A DNA stretch of 64,000 nt from Acanthococcus lagerstroemiae (GCA_031841125.1 CM063114.1:29023266-29087265); one strand, 5' to 3'; shown: positions 44,029 to 55,900, numbered from the stretch's first letter. Numbers and translations: made by a program. The notes: a model not told the origin generated them from the letters alone.

Positions 44029-44945
44029 TCAACCATTGTCCCACAGATGGGCATACGCCTCTCCGATCTTTTCCCATTTCCCCCTATCCTGTGTATCTCT
44101 GTTCCAAAAAGTATCCACTCTGTTTTGTATCTCATCCCTCCATCTAGTATTTGGTTTCCCCCCTTTCCGTTCTTTGTCGTACGGCGTCCATTCGGTTATT
44201 GTTTTTGCCCATGTATTATTGTCCATTCTCATTATGTGTCCCACATATCCGAATTTTGGCTTTTTGATTTTGTATCCTGTATCCTTAATTCCTGTTCTTC
44301 TCCTTACAATTTTGTTTCTTATTTCGTCCATTCTTTTAATTCCGACCATACTTCTCTCCATCGCCCTTTGCGTACTTCTGGGTGTTTCTATCATTCTTTG
44401 GGTTGTAGCCCACATTAGGGGTCCCGTAGCATAATATGAGCACTATACAAGTTTCTTATGTTTTTATCTTAGATTTTAGTTTTATTTTCCTCAGAGCCCA
44501 GTATCCACTCCACGTTTTCTTCATTTTACCTTTACACACGTTTTTCAAAGTCCAGAGGCTTACTCGTGCTATACTTATTTTTTTAGTTATCTCTCTATTT
44601 GTTCTGTCTTCCAATGATTGTTCCAAATAGTCGAATTCGGAGATTCTTTCTATTTCAGTTCCTTGTATTGTGGTATTCCCTTTCCATATTGGGTAATAAT
44701 TTTGTTTTATTTGTATTCATTTCTAAACCTGCCTCTGCACTTAGCTTTGTTAATTTTTCTCCCATTTCCCGTAGCATCTCTTTACATCATCATTTATCAG
44801 TATCACAGTGTCCGCGAATCTTAGATGGTTCAGTTTTGCAGCGTTTATGTGTGTCCCCATATTTTCCGATTCCAGTTTTCTAAATATTTCTTCTAATACG
44901 CAATTAAATACGTAGAAGGCATTTTGAGCTTTTATTGACAATTTC
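44029..44945 (-). pseudogene. RTE/Jockey-like LINE reverse transcriptase relic, C-terminal half
   Basis: On the minus strand: FNCVLEEIFRKLE (about 44875-44915), LNHLRFADTVILI (about 44800-44840; the catalytic FADD is FADT), KLSAEAGLEMNTNKTK (about 44720-44760), then a broken connection zone, STQRAMERSMVGIKRMDEIR (about 44335-44385), KFGYVGHIMRMDNNTWAKTI (about 44215-44275), PNTRWRDEIQNRVDTFW (about 44095-44155) and GEAYAHLWDNG. Only the last segment is one long open frame (128 codons). Order and motifs match the tail fragments at 1.8 and 12.7 kb but more of the polymerase is retained. Loss of the second catalytic Asp and multiple stops make it inactive. Confidence 0.88.
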
Positions 44946-45438
44946 AGACTTTCAATTCCCTAATAATTTCCGAAGGGAGACAGTTACCGCTACCAAATTT
45001 TAATGTAGTGTGAAGAAGTTCAATTTAGGACGATTCCAAAAAGATCCAGTTAAGAGAATTCGTGTGAAAGTGCAGTTTCAGACAATTCAGACTCTAAAGA
45101 TCTATTTGTATTATAATGTTTTTCCTTTTCTGTACTAAATTTTGTATAAGATACAAATTTTTTTTAAAAACCTTAGTATTTTATATCCCCCTCTCTACTT
45201 ATACCGCACTGTCAATACTAATCATATCTTTCTATTACCGCCTGCATGCATTACAATATTGTTCTTATTTCGCTGACTCGCCTCCTATTACATTATATAT
45301 GAATACTATGAAGTATTGATGATTTTGGGATGTTTCTTGGTCAGTCTTGATCCTAGGCCGAAAATAAGAGACATTTTTGTAGAGAATTCTATGATCTTTG
45401 ATTTAGGTAAGGAGTATTTTCGCATATAAATCAATATT
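44946..45438. other. Unassigned AT-rich spacer
   Basis: Nothing recognised. Confidence 0.5.
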
Positions 45439-46043
45439 TGTGGCAGTTTCTATAAAAAGGGGTAACTTTGTCAATCGATCAAAGTCTTAGAAAACGCGAA
45501 AAAAGAAAAACAAAATTTTTTGGTGGAAAAAATCAATTTTGAGATTTTGGTTGATTTCTATAGAAAAAACATCGCAGTAACAAAGAGACAAAATTTACAG
45601 GTGTATGCGAGAAGAGGGAGAGACAGAAAGAGAACTATGAGAGAGAATGAGAAAAGAATGCGAATGTCTGTGTCGCTTCTTCACAAGTTTTCGGAGCTCA
45701 CGAATAAATCCGATGTTCTGAATTGTTACCACATAGAAGAGCGAAAAATTACCTTCCCAACAAGCCCTCGTCGAGGCTGGTAACGTGACTCCGCGGCGAG
45801 TCACGGCCGCTTGACGGAGTGGGAGAAAAAGGCGTGTCTAACTTTAAACGCGTTTTCCCAAAAACGTGTTTTTGCGCGTTCTTGTTACACTTATCTTTGA
45901 CCGCTTGTATCTCCAGAACAAAAAACGCTACAAATTTCGCCGATAGCTCGTTGGAATGGACATTCATTCCTCTATTACATACTGTCTGTAACTCAAAATT
46001 TGTCGGATCGACAAAGTTACCCCTTTTTATAGAAACTGCCACA
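45439..46043. mobile_element. TGTGGCAG-family MITE, copy 3 (inverted)
   Basis: TGTGGCAGTTTCTATAAAAA then GGGGTAACTTTGTC at the left pairs with GACAAAGTTACCCC then TTTTTATAGAAACTGCCACA at the right, about 34 bp each. The interior is reversed relative to copies 1 and 2. The minus-strand frame beginning MAVSIKRGNFVDPTNFELQ is the counterpart of the frames in the other copies. Confidence 0.94.
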
Positions 46044-46232
46044 TTTGTGGAGCTACGGTCAAAAACTGTTTTTTGGTATGGTTTTTCAGCTCTATGGGGT
46101 CACGCTCATCTCTGCGGGCGGGAGGTTTTAGTATGTTTATTAGGGAGTTGTCCTTGAGAAACATGCCAAGTTTCAACAACGCTGCAGCAATTTTTCCCTT
46201 TTCATTTCCTGAAATGTTTGGACTAATTTTTT

Positions 46233-46418
46233 TTTTTTTGCTTTGGTACTTGGGCACTGAGTTGAGAAGTTGGGAGAACGCTACAAGGCAAAAGGTTTTT
46301 CGTCTTTTGATTTGGTACTTGGGAATGCAGAGTTGAGTTAGTTGTGACTTTCACAATTTTTACCCCCCCCCCCCCCACACACACCAAAAAAAAGAGAAAT
46401 CTCTTCGGTACGTCCCTG
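46233..46418. mobile_element. Partial CAGGGACGTACCGA-type MITE (one end)
   Basis: The right end TTCGGTACGTCCCTG matches the tip of the 34774-35003 element. Inward are the C tract, CACAATTTTTAC and GTACTTGGGAATGCAGAGTTGA words in reverse sense. The opposite end is not found, so the copy is truncated. Confidence 0.75.
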
Positions 46419-46739
46419 ATTGAATACCTTGCAGAGTGCGTTCATGTTGTTGATAGCCTAATACTTGATAGAGTGATATCGCTGCGCGACTTCAGTCTGC
46501 AGCTTCGCAGTTTGAAGGTGTTCTTGTTCTGTCATTGTGTCATTCATTGAATCTAATTCATTTATTATTTCAAGTAAATTGCTGAATTGAATTGAAGAAC
46601 GAAGGGTCCGTTTCTTCTTTCTAGCCAACCCTCTTCAAGTCGCGAAGGTACTTGTTTTTTGTTTGATCCTAACTATGTCTGAGGATAGTGAGACCTGTAA
46701 TTGAGTTGGGAACTAAAATTCTAAAACGTTGACCGTAAA

Positions 46740-46950
46740 CAGGGTGGCCAGTCCTCAACCCCACCAAAAAAATCCTTGACTTTTCCAGATTTTTCCACTC
46801 CGTTTTCCAACTTTTTCATAACAAACAAATTATTTGAAAAAAAATGATCAATTGAATCTGAAAGAAAACATTGTACAATATTTTTACACCATAAAATTTT
46901 CTTCAAAAATTCTCTGACTTTTCCCGGTTTTCCAGAAACTGGTCACCCTG
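46740..46950. mobile_element. 211-bp element (CAGGGTGGCCAGT), exact 5-bp duplication GTAAA
   Basis: Tips CAGGGTGGCCAGT and (reverse) CAGGGTGACCAGT match at 12 of 13. GTAAA flanks both ends (46735-46739 and 46951-46955). Near the right end, reversed, GGAAAACCGGGAAAAGTCAG links it to the 40.6-kb and 52.1-kb elements. Confidence 0.93.
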
Positions 46951-48300
46951 GTAAAAATGAAACGAAGATCGAGTTCATAGATGGGTCGAATCAGATTATT
47001 CGCGGGGAAAGGGAGGGCAAAAAGTGTGTTTCAGGAGAATATGGCGTTTTCTGGCGCTCTAGTCGTTTGTAATTGAGCTAGTCAGGTAAAATTTTTATAA
47101 TTAACGCCCACAACCCTAATGTAGTTCGAGTTTGAAGATGAATCCAATCGACCCCCTCGGATCGGAAGCCAGGTGTACTCGAAACACGTGAAGTCGATTT
47201 TTTTTAAAACTTCTACCTTAAGGACCGTAAATTCTGTATCAATTATTTGACGACAAAGAGTGATTTTTTTTTTTTGAAATCTACAAATTCGAAAACCTCT
47301 TCTCATCTGTCATCTCCTGCCAGTTTTAATTTGTTTGATACCGCATCACAGCCATACAGCGTCGGCTATCGTTCTACGTTTCATGTCTTAGACTCGCCAG
47401 GACACCCTGTACAACGTGAAACACGCACAGGGCGTCAAGACACGAAGGCAATGAGAGATTAACGAAAAGACGTTAATACGATAAAGAAAAACTATCAATG
47501 AAATCGGGTTAATCTCGGATAACGTGCCACTGGTCGAATTCCATCGTTCTTCGGAGGAATATACGGAAAGATAATTCATTTTCCGACGCTGCTGAGTTGA
47601 AAACCCCTAGGTATTAAAAAGATCCCAGATTAGATTCTTCTGTACTATAGGCACACTCACTGTGTACGAATTCACGAAGCTATATAAACGAAATACGAAT
47701 GCAATTACTCGTAAATCGTATAATAATATGAAATGAAACTACTCGGTCAATCTTAATGGTTATCATATCAAAGTACCGAACAGCTCCTAAACCTGGAATG
47801 AATCAACGAACTCGTATTCAGCGATTCGGCTTAATACAGTGAGTAAACGAACTGTCTTGAATTTTTTCACGCTCTTATGATTTGGAAGGAAGATTAGCTG
47901 AATGATTAGACCGGAGTATTTTTGTAATTTAATCTACATAGCAATTCTCGCATCGAATGGAATAGCCGCCGGCAAATTGGCACTCACAGCCGTTCAGAAG
48001 AGCACAGAGCCACAAAGTAAACCAAGAAAATGCCCACAGAGCGAGAAAGTACAGACAAATGATTTATTCGTGAGAGAAGATCCGAAAAAATCATGTATCT
48101 TCATAAGTCAGAACCAGAGACCGGAAGTTGCGGTTATGCCTTTTTTTGTGTATGAAGAGATAGGCATGTTCTGGTTTAAAACATTTTCCGATTGACCCAT
48201 ACTGGGATCTTCTAGCTAATGAGTTTCATTTCGTCGAATAATGCTGAATTGAACGTCGAAAACGCCTTCTTAGGGCTAAAATGCCGTTTTAGTATCGACA
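46951..48300. other. Unassigned sequence
   Basis: No gene or element recognised; a 97-codon plus frame (47902-48195) has a hydrophobic start but no motif or context. Confidence 0.45.
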
Positions 48301-48610
48301 ACGAGTTTTCACTAGGGCTACTTAGCTAAGCCGAAGTTTTTAGCTAGCTAATGAGACCACGTTAGCCGTTAGTTGTTAGCCAAAGCTAATCGTTTGGAAA
48401 CGTTAGCTTTCACCTAAGTTTTTAGTTGTTCCGACTGGAAGGCTGCTTAGCTAAGCCGAAGCGTTTATTCATTAGCCGATCGATTTTAGCCTAAAATTAG
48501 CTAGCCATAAGCTAGCTGATGAGACCACGTTAGCCGTTAGCTGTTAGCCGAAGCCAATCGTTTGGAAACGTTGACTTTTAGCTAATTTTTTAGTTCTTCC
48601 GATTGGCTAA
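48301..48610. repeat. GTTAGC-rich duplication, 169-bp period
   Basis: AGCTAGCTAATGAGACCACG at 48342 recurs as AGCTAGCTGATGAGACCACG at 48510 and continues with TTAGCCGTTAG, AATCGTTTGGAAACGTT and TTTTAGTT. The hexamers GTTAGC/AGCTAA are strongly overrepresented. Confidence 0.85.
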
Positions 48611-50157
48611 ACAGCCCGTCGACCATTTTTTCCTCCAGAGACTGGAAATTTAACATTTCTCGCTCAAGATGGCTACGGCATTCATTCATATTTACGTTTG
48701 TTTCCCTCGTCCATTAAAGAACAAAAATAGTAAAAAAGTATAAAAGGTACATTTGACAATAGAGAATATTAGTTCTCTCATAATGAATCTCTATGGCGCG
48801 AAAAAATAAGAACAAGGTACAGATGAACAGAAGGCGAAGTAACAACGGTGGCTGTAGAATAGAAACTGGTCAACTCCTAGAAAGAAGTTAACGCATCAGG
48901 AAGAATTGTTCATTTGCTAGTAGTTCATTTACAGCATCACACACTCCCAGAATCGTCACAGAGGGGAACGCCATAGTTTCGTCTTTGGGTGAAGGCAGCC
49001 TCAACGATAAAGCTTCATCGCTCGAAACGTCAAACAGAATATCAAAATTACCATTAATACTTAACTATATTCAAGAGGCATGATTCACATTACATTATTC
49101 CTCTGAAACTTTACTGATAAGGGAGAAGGTAGGGCAGAAATAGATACGTTACATAACGAATTCTCAACGGAACGTGTTCCACTTCATCCAAAACTTGATC
49201 AGAATTCAGGAACAATTCACTTGAAGAGTTTTCTGAGAAGAGAAATACCAAATCTTCTTTAAACTTCGTCTTTTTCTTCTTCGCTTTCACCATAATAAAT
49301 AGCTGGCCGACAGAGTAATCATTACTGAATTCGTCCACGGTAAGACTAAAATCATAAAAAATCGAAATTGTTGCTTATCATTATTTTTATTTTTCAACTG
49401 ACTGGCTTCACAGTTCACACATCGGAAATAACGCACCCCTGAACTGAACTGTGACTCAGATCAATGAACACTACTGAAAACTGTTCGGCTTAACACATCT
49501 GAAATAACGTGCCACTGAACTCAACTGTGACTCAGATCATACTGAAACAAATAGGAGAAGAGAAGAGAAAAAAAAAAAAGCGATTGCAATAGGCTCAGCT
49601 ACTAGTAGCCACCTTTAAAAATGAATGAACATCGAGACTCTTGCATAGGACTACGCTATTTTTGCGTAATAAAAACAAATAAATAAGCAATAAGCGTCGT
49701 AGCTAATACATAAAGCTACCCTCGGTCTGCCTAAAAATAGTCAAATCAATAACTGTCCTTCATCATTGTGACAAAGTAGAATATTTTCGATATTCAGAAA
49801 AGTTAGGCAAAGTTCATACGCGCAGCCAGACCGTCGTGAGTGGTTATAAAATGAAAATATTGGCACAGTCATAAAGTCATTGACCTTATTAAAGCTCGTT
49901 TATCGTATGACGATTATCATTTGGGAAGAGTTTATTGACCTTCTTTAGTGTACGGTTCATTGACCTTCATTGAATTGGTTGCTGTTTTGAACCTGTATGT
50001 AGACCTGTTCCCCCTACCCCTTCTCAACCTACATATATCTCAAAGCTTCATTGACCTACGTGAAGATCACTAACCTCGGATAAGTATACTGAATCTAACT
50101 ATGTTGTTGTAATGTAACCTGACTTCCCACACCCCTGTTGAACTACCCAGCTAAAGT
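48611..50157. other. Unassigned; contains a 76-bp tandem duplication at 49418-49540
   Basis: CACATCGGAAATAACGCACC at 49418 recurs as CACATCTGAAATAACGTGCC at 49494, each followed by GAACTSAACTGTGACTCAGA. The rest shows nothing recognisable. Confidence 0.6.
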
Positions 50158-50647
50158 GGTGTTCGGAATTAGCGTCCCAGAAACCTCTGTTTTGATACGT
50201 CGCGTCGTTCAAATTTTCAAAGTAATTTAATTTTGCTCATTTTGGGTTCAGAATTTGAATTCTTGGGCCCAAATCGGAACCGAATTAAAAATTTGTTGCA
50301 ATAATCGGAATCAGCGACCCAGAAAACTCCCTTTCTGAAGATTTGTTTAGATTCTCAAGCCGATTTCATTTTGACCATTTTGGGCCAAAATCGGGGCCGA
50401 ATTAAAAATCTGATGCGATATTCAAAATCAGAGACTTCAAGAACGTCTATTTCAGTATTTTGCTCGGTTCCTTTCTATTTAAGATTACAATGTTGGTGGT
50501 ATGTTTGAGCCCCCTTCCTAGGGAGAGACTTCTTTTTTTTTGTACCCGAAAAAAAACTAGACTTTGTTTCTTGAACATCTATTTTCGTCCCGTTACGATC
50601 CGACTTCGCGTTCAGAAAAAAGTTAGACCAATTTGCGAAACACCCTG
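50158..50647. mobile_element. Partial relative of the 29.86-33.37 kb foldback
   Basis: The right end TTTGCGAAACACCCTG resembles TTCGTGGAACACCCTG of the giant foldback; inward come ATTTTCGTCCCGTTACGATC, the GGGAGAGACTTC-type segment, CTATTTAAGATTACAATGTT and two units containing CGGAATCAGCGACCCAGAAA. The left end is unclear. Confidence 0.65.
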
Positions 50648-51051
50648 TGGAAGTATGTTGCGTGTTGATTTTAATGGCGACTGGCTTAAAAATTGTTTTT
50701 AACTTCTGTTTTAAGAAATAAATGTTGTAATTGAATTTTCCAAAGTAGGAAACTAAAACAGATGGATGAGCGAGGTTCGTTTGATGGGAGAGAGGGCGCG
50801 ATGAAGTATCAGTTGAGTAAATAAATTCACTGTGCATAAAAAATATGTCTCTTTTTTATGTTAACAAAAAATAATGACGAAATACTTTGAAACGCTTCTA
50901 CATGTATTAATCTCAGCTTTCTGTCTAGCGTACTGTTTGAGGAAGAAAGAACTTGGTGTGGAAGCAAAAAAATATTGTCACAGTAATACTACTTTGCTGT
51001 GAGGAGCAGACTAGGCAAAATATCATACACATATGCGTGTTACCGTTTCAC
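50648..51051. other. Unassigned spacer
   Basis: Nothing recognised. Confidence 0.5.
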
Positions 51052-52005
51052 CAGTGTTGCCAGGTCTGGTCTTTGAGGATTCGGGAAATTTCTGAAAGTA
51101 AAACCTCGGTATAGTGCGCCTGAAGGGACAAAGGAAAATTCGCACTATACACAGGTTCGCATTACTCAGAGATTGTACACTGAGGTAGACAAAGTCAAGG
51201 GACCGAGAAAAATTCGCGTTATACCGAGGTTTGCACTATAAAGAGGCGCACTGTATCGAGGTTTTACTCTAATTTAGTCCATTCTGTAGTGTATTCAATA
51301 TTTTGGTCCATTTTTAGGTCCTTTTTCTAAATTTGTAAATATTTATAGTGGAAACAGAATATTTGTTCTTTTTTTTTCGCTGCAACATAAAACATAACCT
51401 TCTCACATCTCGAGGCTCTAGAAGGAAGTAGTCAAGAAGTTCACTAATAGGCAATAATTATCTTTTTATTCCTTATCATGTTGGTGTCCGGTCATTGTAT
51501 ACTTTCTCCCCTCCTCAGTTAACTGAATACAATACACAATAAAAGCTAAAAAAAAGGTTTCCTCAAGAAAGAAAGAAAAAAAAAATTAGTTACTTGTAGT
51601 TCTTCTCAGTTCTGCTGATCCTACTGGGTTGCACTTCTATTGGAATGCTATTCTTGAGTTTGGCTATCCAGCTATTCACATAGCCTAACTTAAGAATAGC
51701 ATTCCTGGTGAGCAAAGACTGTTCTATAAGCCGTAACTCTGTTGGAGGACTTTTTCCCCATAATACCCACCGATTTTGTCAATCCTTATCATTGAGGATC
51801 ATAGCGCTCCTACCTACAATTTGATCGTCCATTACTTGGATTTGGTCCATTTGGTCTAATTTATGCGAAGTACATCTGGCGACACCGTTTTTTTGTGGAT
51901 TTTTTGGTCCTCAATTGTAAAATCGAGTTCTCGGGATTTTTCTCTTTGGTCATTTTTTTCCATTGTGAACTGGTACATTTTCAAGATCTGAATTTGGCAA
52001 CACTG
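51052..52005. mobile_element. hAT-like element (CAGTGTTGCCA), 8-bp duplication with two changes
   Basis: CAGTGTTGCCA at the left pairs with TGGCAACACTG at the right. Flanks CGTTTCAC and CGCTTCAT agree at six of eight positions, both differences being C/T. GGTC(C)ATTT words recur near both ends. It holds a nested 170-bp palindromic MITE. No transposase. Confidence 0.8.
51098..51267. mobile_element. 170-bp pogo-like MITE (GTAAAACCTCG)
   Basis: GTAAAACCTCGGTATAGTGC at the left is mirrored by GCACTGTATCGAGGTTTTAC at the right (two mismatches in 20). Internal GCACTATA and TATACCGAGGTTTG words repeat the end. The GTAAAACCTCG tip resembles pogo/Tigger MITEs. It lies within the hAT-like element at 51052-52005. 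Confidence 0.8.
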
Positions 52006-53021
52006 CGCTTCATCCTGTGCAGTATGAGCTAGGGTTGTGAATTTTATTCCGTCAAAACTGGGTAAATATGCGCATAAAATATTCCCTTATTCAGGACAGG
52101 GTGTCCATTCTCTGGAAGACCTAGACAATCTGGAAAAGTCAGGGAATTTTGTCCGTCTGGAAAAGTTAGGGAAAAGTCAGGGAATTTTGGAATTTTTAGC
52201 ATTTTTCACCTAAAAGTCGGGGAATTTTGTAAAAAAATCGACTGCGAAATTCTGTAATATTTCAAACAGATTTTACCCTTTTCTTATCTTTTTTCTTTCA
52301 CAGGAGAAGGATGTGGGTAATACAACCCCCCTCTTCTATCGCAGTAGTACAGAGTGTGTTGGTGTGATGAAATTGTTTTCATGGTATTCGTTTCGCGTCT
52401 ACATCTGTCTATTAACGCGGCTACATATTTCGTATTTCGTGACTTCACGAACCCTTTCACGAAAAATATGACTAAACGCGAACCAATCCATAAGCACTTC
52501 GCCCAATGTCAGTCGTTTCGTATTTTTATCTCATCCTGTTTGCGAGAATCTGAAAATCGGCACGGAAAGACAGGAAAATAAAAAAATATTCAGTCTAAAG
52601 TTCCTCTCCCCAGTGTAAAAAATTTTTTGAGAAAGTCGTAATGAAACGAAAATTTGAAAACCAATAAATTCACTTTCTGGAACACCCCGCCATCGGGTTT
52701 TTCTTCGGCACCCTTCTCCTTCGCAAATGTAGATAAGGGTGAATGAAAGGGACTTCCTAGATTTTGGGGGAAGAATAACTGACCCACGAAATTTGAAAAA
52801 AATCGAAAGACCGCATAATAATTATTATAGCGTTACGAAAGAGTCCATTGTTTTCAAATCAGGGTGTCTACAGGGTCATGTGAGTCAAGTAAAAATCAAG
52901 TATTTTCTCAAAATTCTTCTGTAGGTCAAGTAATTTTAATTATATGAATGACTATGAACGATGAATGAACTAAAAAATAACAAAGCTAAAAGTAAAAACT
53001 TTTGTTCCAATTTTCAATAAT

Positions 53022-53266
53022 TGAGGAGCACACTTCCGAAGCGACCTAACAGCAAAATTATGATTTCTTGAGTTGTTGTTTTCAATACGCTGTCTTGCCG
53101 CGCTATGGGCGTACTTTGCAAAAACAAGAGCGACAAATTTTTCTTGAAGATTGAACTTATTGATACTTACCTTAAGAAATCCATTACCTACTTTACTGTT
53201 TTGCTGAGTTTGTTCTACTCAAAACTAAAATTTTGCTGTTAGGTCACTTCGGAAGTGAGCTTCTCA
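53022..53266. mobile_element. 245-bp MITE, about 36-bp TIRs, nested
   Basis: CACTTCCGAAGCGACCTAAC then AGCAAAATT near 53031 is mirrored by AATTTTGCT then GTTAGGTCACTTCGGAAGTG ending near 53257, with outer TGAGGAGC / GCTTCTCA also pairing. Non-coding; superfamily unknown. Confidence 0.85.
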
Positions 53267-53406
53267 GTTGCTGTTTCTTCTCTTTCATTATTTGCGCCAT
53301 ATAGCATCTCAGAATAATTTTGCAGTTTTACGATTTGCTGAACTGCTTGCTTGTTCCTGCATAGGCCGCGCCTTTTCGCAATCCTATATAAAGTCAAATT
53401 TATGGG

Positions 53407-54315
53407 CAGGGACTTACTGAAGTTTATCGGGGGGGGGGGGCAAAAATTGTGAAAGACCCAACTGACCCAACTCATAATTTCCAAGTATCATCAAAGCATC
53501 AAAGCCAATTGGATTTTTTCAACTGTTGACTCAACTCAAAATTCCCAAATATCAAAGTCAAAAAGAAAAAACTTTTAACTTGTTGGATTTTCCCAACTTC
53601 TCCACTCAATTCCCAAGTGTCATAACTAGCAAAAAAAAAAAAAACTTTTCTTTTGACTTGTTGGGGTTTCCCAACTTCTCAACTGAATTCCCAAGTGTCA
53701 AAGCAAGCAAAAAAAAAACCTTTTGATTGATTTATTGGATTTTTCCAACTGATGCTGACTCAACTCGGAATTCCCAAGTATCAAAGTAAAAAAAAAAGTA
53801 CCGTTTGACTTGTTGGATTTTTCCTTTTTCTCCACTCAATTCCCAAGTGTCAAAGCTAGCAAAAAAATTGACTGATTTATTGGATTTTTCCAGCTGATGA
53901 CTCAACTCGAAATTCCCAGGTATCAAAGCAAAGAAAAAACTTTTCTTTTGACTTGTTGGATTTTCCCAACTTCTCAACCGAATTCCCAAGTGTCAAAGCA
54001 AGCAGAAAAAACAACTTTTGATTGACTTATTGGATTTTTCCAACTGATGCTGACTCATCTCGGAATTCCCAAATATGAAAGTAAAATGAAAAACAAAAAC
54101 CTTTTAACTTGTTGGATTTTCCCAACTTCTCAACTCAATTCCCAAAAGTGTCAAAGCAAGTTAAAAAAAAAAATAGAAAAAAAGCTTTTGACTTGTTGGG
54201 TTTTTCTAACTCCGCCTGACTGAAATGATAAATTTTCCCAACTGCTGAGTGAAAGATTCCCACCGAGGTGGGGGGGGGGGGTAGTTGTCCCCTGCCTCCT
54301 GTCGGTACGTCCCTG
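53407..54315. mobile_element. CAGGGACTTACTGA hAT-like MITE expanded by a 75-bp tandem unit, innermost
   Basis: Left tip CAGGGACTTACTGA, right tip (reverse) CAGGGACGTACCGA; flanks TTTATGGG and TTTGTAGG agree at six of eight. It is a 909-bp version of the 230-bp MITE at 34774. The extra length is about nine degenerate copies of a roughly 75-bp unit: CTTGTTGGATTTTCCCAACT, CTCAACTCAATTCCCAAGTG, TCAAAGC, poly(A). Confidence 0.82.
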
Positions 54316-55900
54316 TTTGTAGGTCAAATAAAAGTCAAGTATTTTGATTTTCCAAATGGTGTAGCCTCTCTGCAGATATATGACCATATATATCGATACT
54401 CTTAAATTGAAGTCTCTTCCGCCATAATTTTCCCGATTCTAACCACCTTTTTACATTCATAGCATTTGTCCTCAGATATGCTGCAGCTTCTTCACCTGTT
54501 AATTTTAATAGTTATTTTCCCTCCCCCTAAACCATTCAGGCTCCACGAGGGAGGGGCTAATTCAGGTTATTCTAGTTTTCCTCGAGTTCCAAATTCTTTT
54601 CGAGATTCGAAAGTCAATATTTTGGTCAGGATAGCCAACCAAGCTCTGAGTCGCGTGTTTCGAATATTGCCTCAGATTTTTATCTGACCCCTTCCAGAGA
54701 ACTGTCGTAATACGAATGCAGCTTCTCCGGCGAAAAATTGCACGAAGTATCGAAATAGGGGTGGTTTTATGTCGCTGATTTCAAATATGGCTTCCGATTT
54801 TTAATCTGGACTAAATTTAAGCTCCTATGCTTTTTTAGTTAAGAAATTTTGACGGCCTTATTTTCTATTAGTAACACTGAATATATAAAACTGTATTTTT
54901 ACCCTATTCGGTGACTTTAATTAGAAAGGGTGAATTTCGAGTCAACCGTTGCTTGTCCTACGTTCTTGCTACCTCATTGGTCGCACTAGGTGGGATAGGA
55001 TCCAGAAATTACCCCTAAAATCGAATGCAGCGACCTCGAAAACCTATGAACCAATTTTCGAATTTTATTCTTTCACGCCCACCTTCACGGTCGGCATTAA
55101 GTCACACACAAAAAAATCTATGAAGTCGTTAATTGACATCGCGCCACGCTGCACCCAAAGAGCGCGTTTTCATTTTCATCATTAAATTTTTACACCCCTT
55201 CTGCCACAGCTACATAAGCACACGATAGTAAAAAAAAAAAAAGTTTGTGGAGGAGTGATTGACGATATTCGCCGCTCACGATATTCGAAAAATTTGACCC
55301 CTCTCCCTCTTTGCATGTGTAATTTGTATTTGAAAGGTCTGGAAAACTAGGAAAATTAGCCTGGAAAACCTGGAATAGTCAGGGAAAATCATTTCCAAAC
55401 ATGAATGGACACCCTGCAGGAAAAATATTCCCCAAAAATTCCCTAAAAATTAGAAATATTCCGAAATATTTTTTTATTTATATAGGCCACTGGTACGATA
55501 AACGTATAGACTAGGCAAGTAAGCCAGTTCAAAAACGTAAGACACTGGTGCGATACAAGGTATAGACTAGAGCATGAGCCATCTTTAAAGGGTATTTCCG
55601 TTTTCAGTTTTCTGTGTGTGGTGTAGAGAGCGCGGATTGCAATTGCAAGAACGTTTTGAACTTAACAAAAATAGTATATTTTCTGTATTTTGGATAAATA
55701 TTCCCTAAAAATGGCAAATTTTAAGCAAATATTCCTCAAAAATCTCAAAAATGACCATTTTATTCTAAAATATGCCAAAATTTGCCATATCAAATAGGGA
55801 TCATTGTACTCACAATTCCAAGATTCGTGAAGATAACCTCGATATGCTCGGTAATAATCACGCGCAACAAATGAGCAAAAGCATAAAATTCACAACCCTA

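Larger units (their letters stand above)
52860..54372. mobile_element. CAGGGTGTCTACA element with GTCAAGTA words, nested
   Basis: Left end CAGGGTGTCTACAGGGTCAT followed by GAGTCAAGTAAAAATCAAGT. The right end is decayed: TGTAGCCTCTCTG against the expected TGTAGACACCCTG, preceded by GTCAAATAAAAGTCAAGTAT. Flanks CAAAT and CAGAT match at four of five. It contains two further MITEs. Confidence 0.65.
52097..55416. mobile_element. CAGGGTGTCCATTC element, exact 5-bp duplication CAGGA
   Basis: CAGGGTGTCCATTC at the left is identical to the reverse-complemented right tip. CAGGA is found at 52092-52096 and 55417-55421. GGAAAAGTCAGGGAA words sit just inside both ends. Removal of the element and one CAGGA restores the run of ATATTCC words of its host element. 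It is itself interrupted by a CAGGGTGTCTAC element. Confidence 0.93.
52030..55900. mobile_element. Outermost hAT-like element (TAGGGTTGTGAATTTTAT), split by nested insertions
   Basis: TAGGGTTGTGAATTTTAT at 52030 is exactly mirrored by ATAAAATTCACAACCCTA ending at 55900. Flanks AGTATGAGC and AGTATGAC differ by one inserted base, consistent with an 8-bp duplication. Its own body is only 52030-52096 and 55422-55900, with AAATATTCC and AAAAATNCC words. All sequence between belongs to younger insertions. Confidence 0.85.

Noticed and set aside
47397..47412. Isolated GACACCCTGTA as a transposon end
   Set aside because: No paired CAGGGTG end, subterminal words or target duplication could be found nearby.
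53480..54260. CRISPR-like array
   Set aside because: Units are degenerate, have no unique spacers and lie inside a eukaryotic hAT-like MITE.
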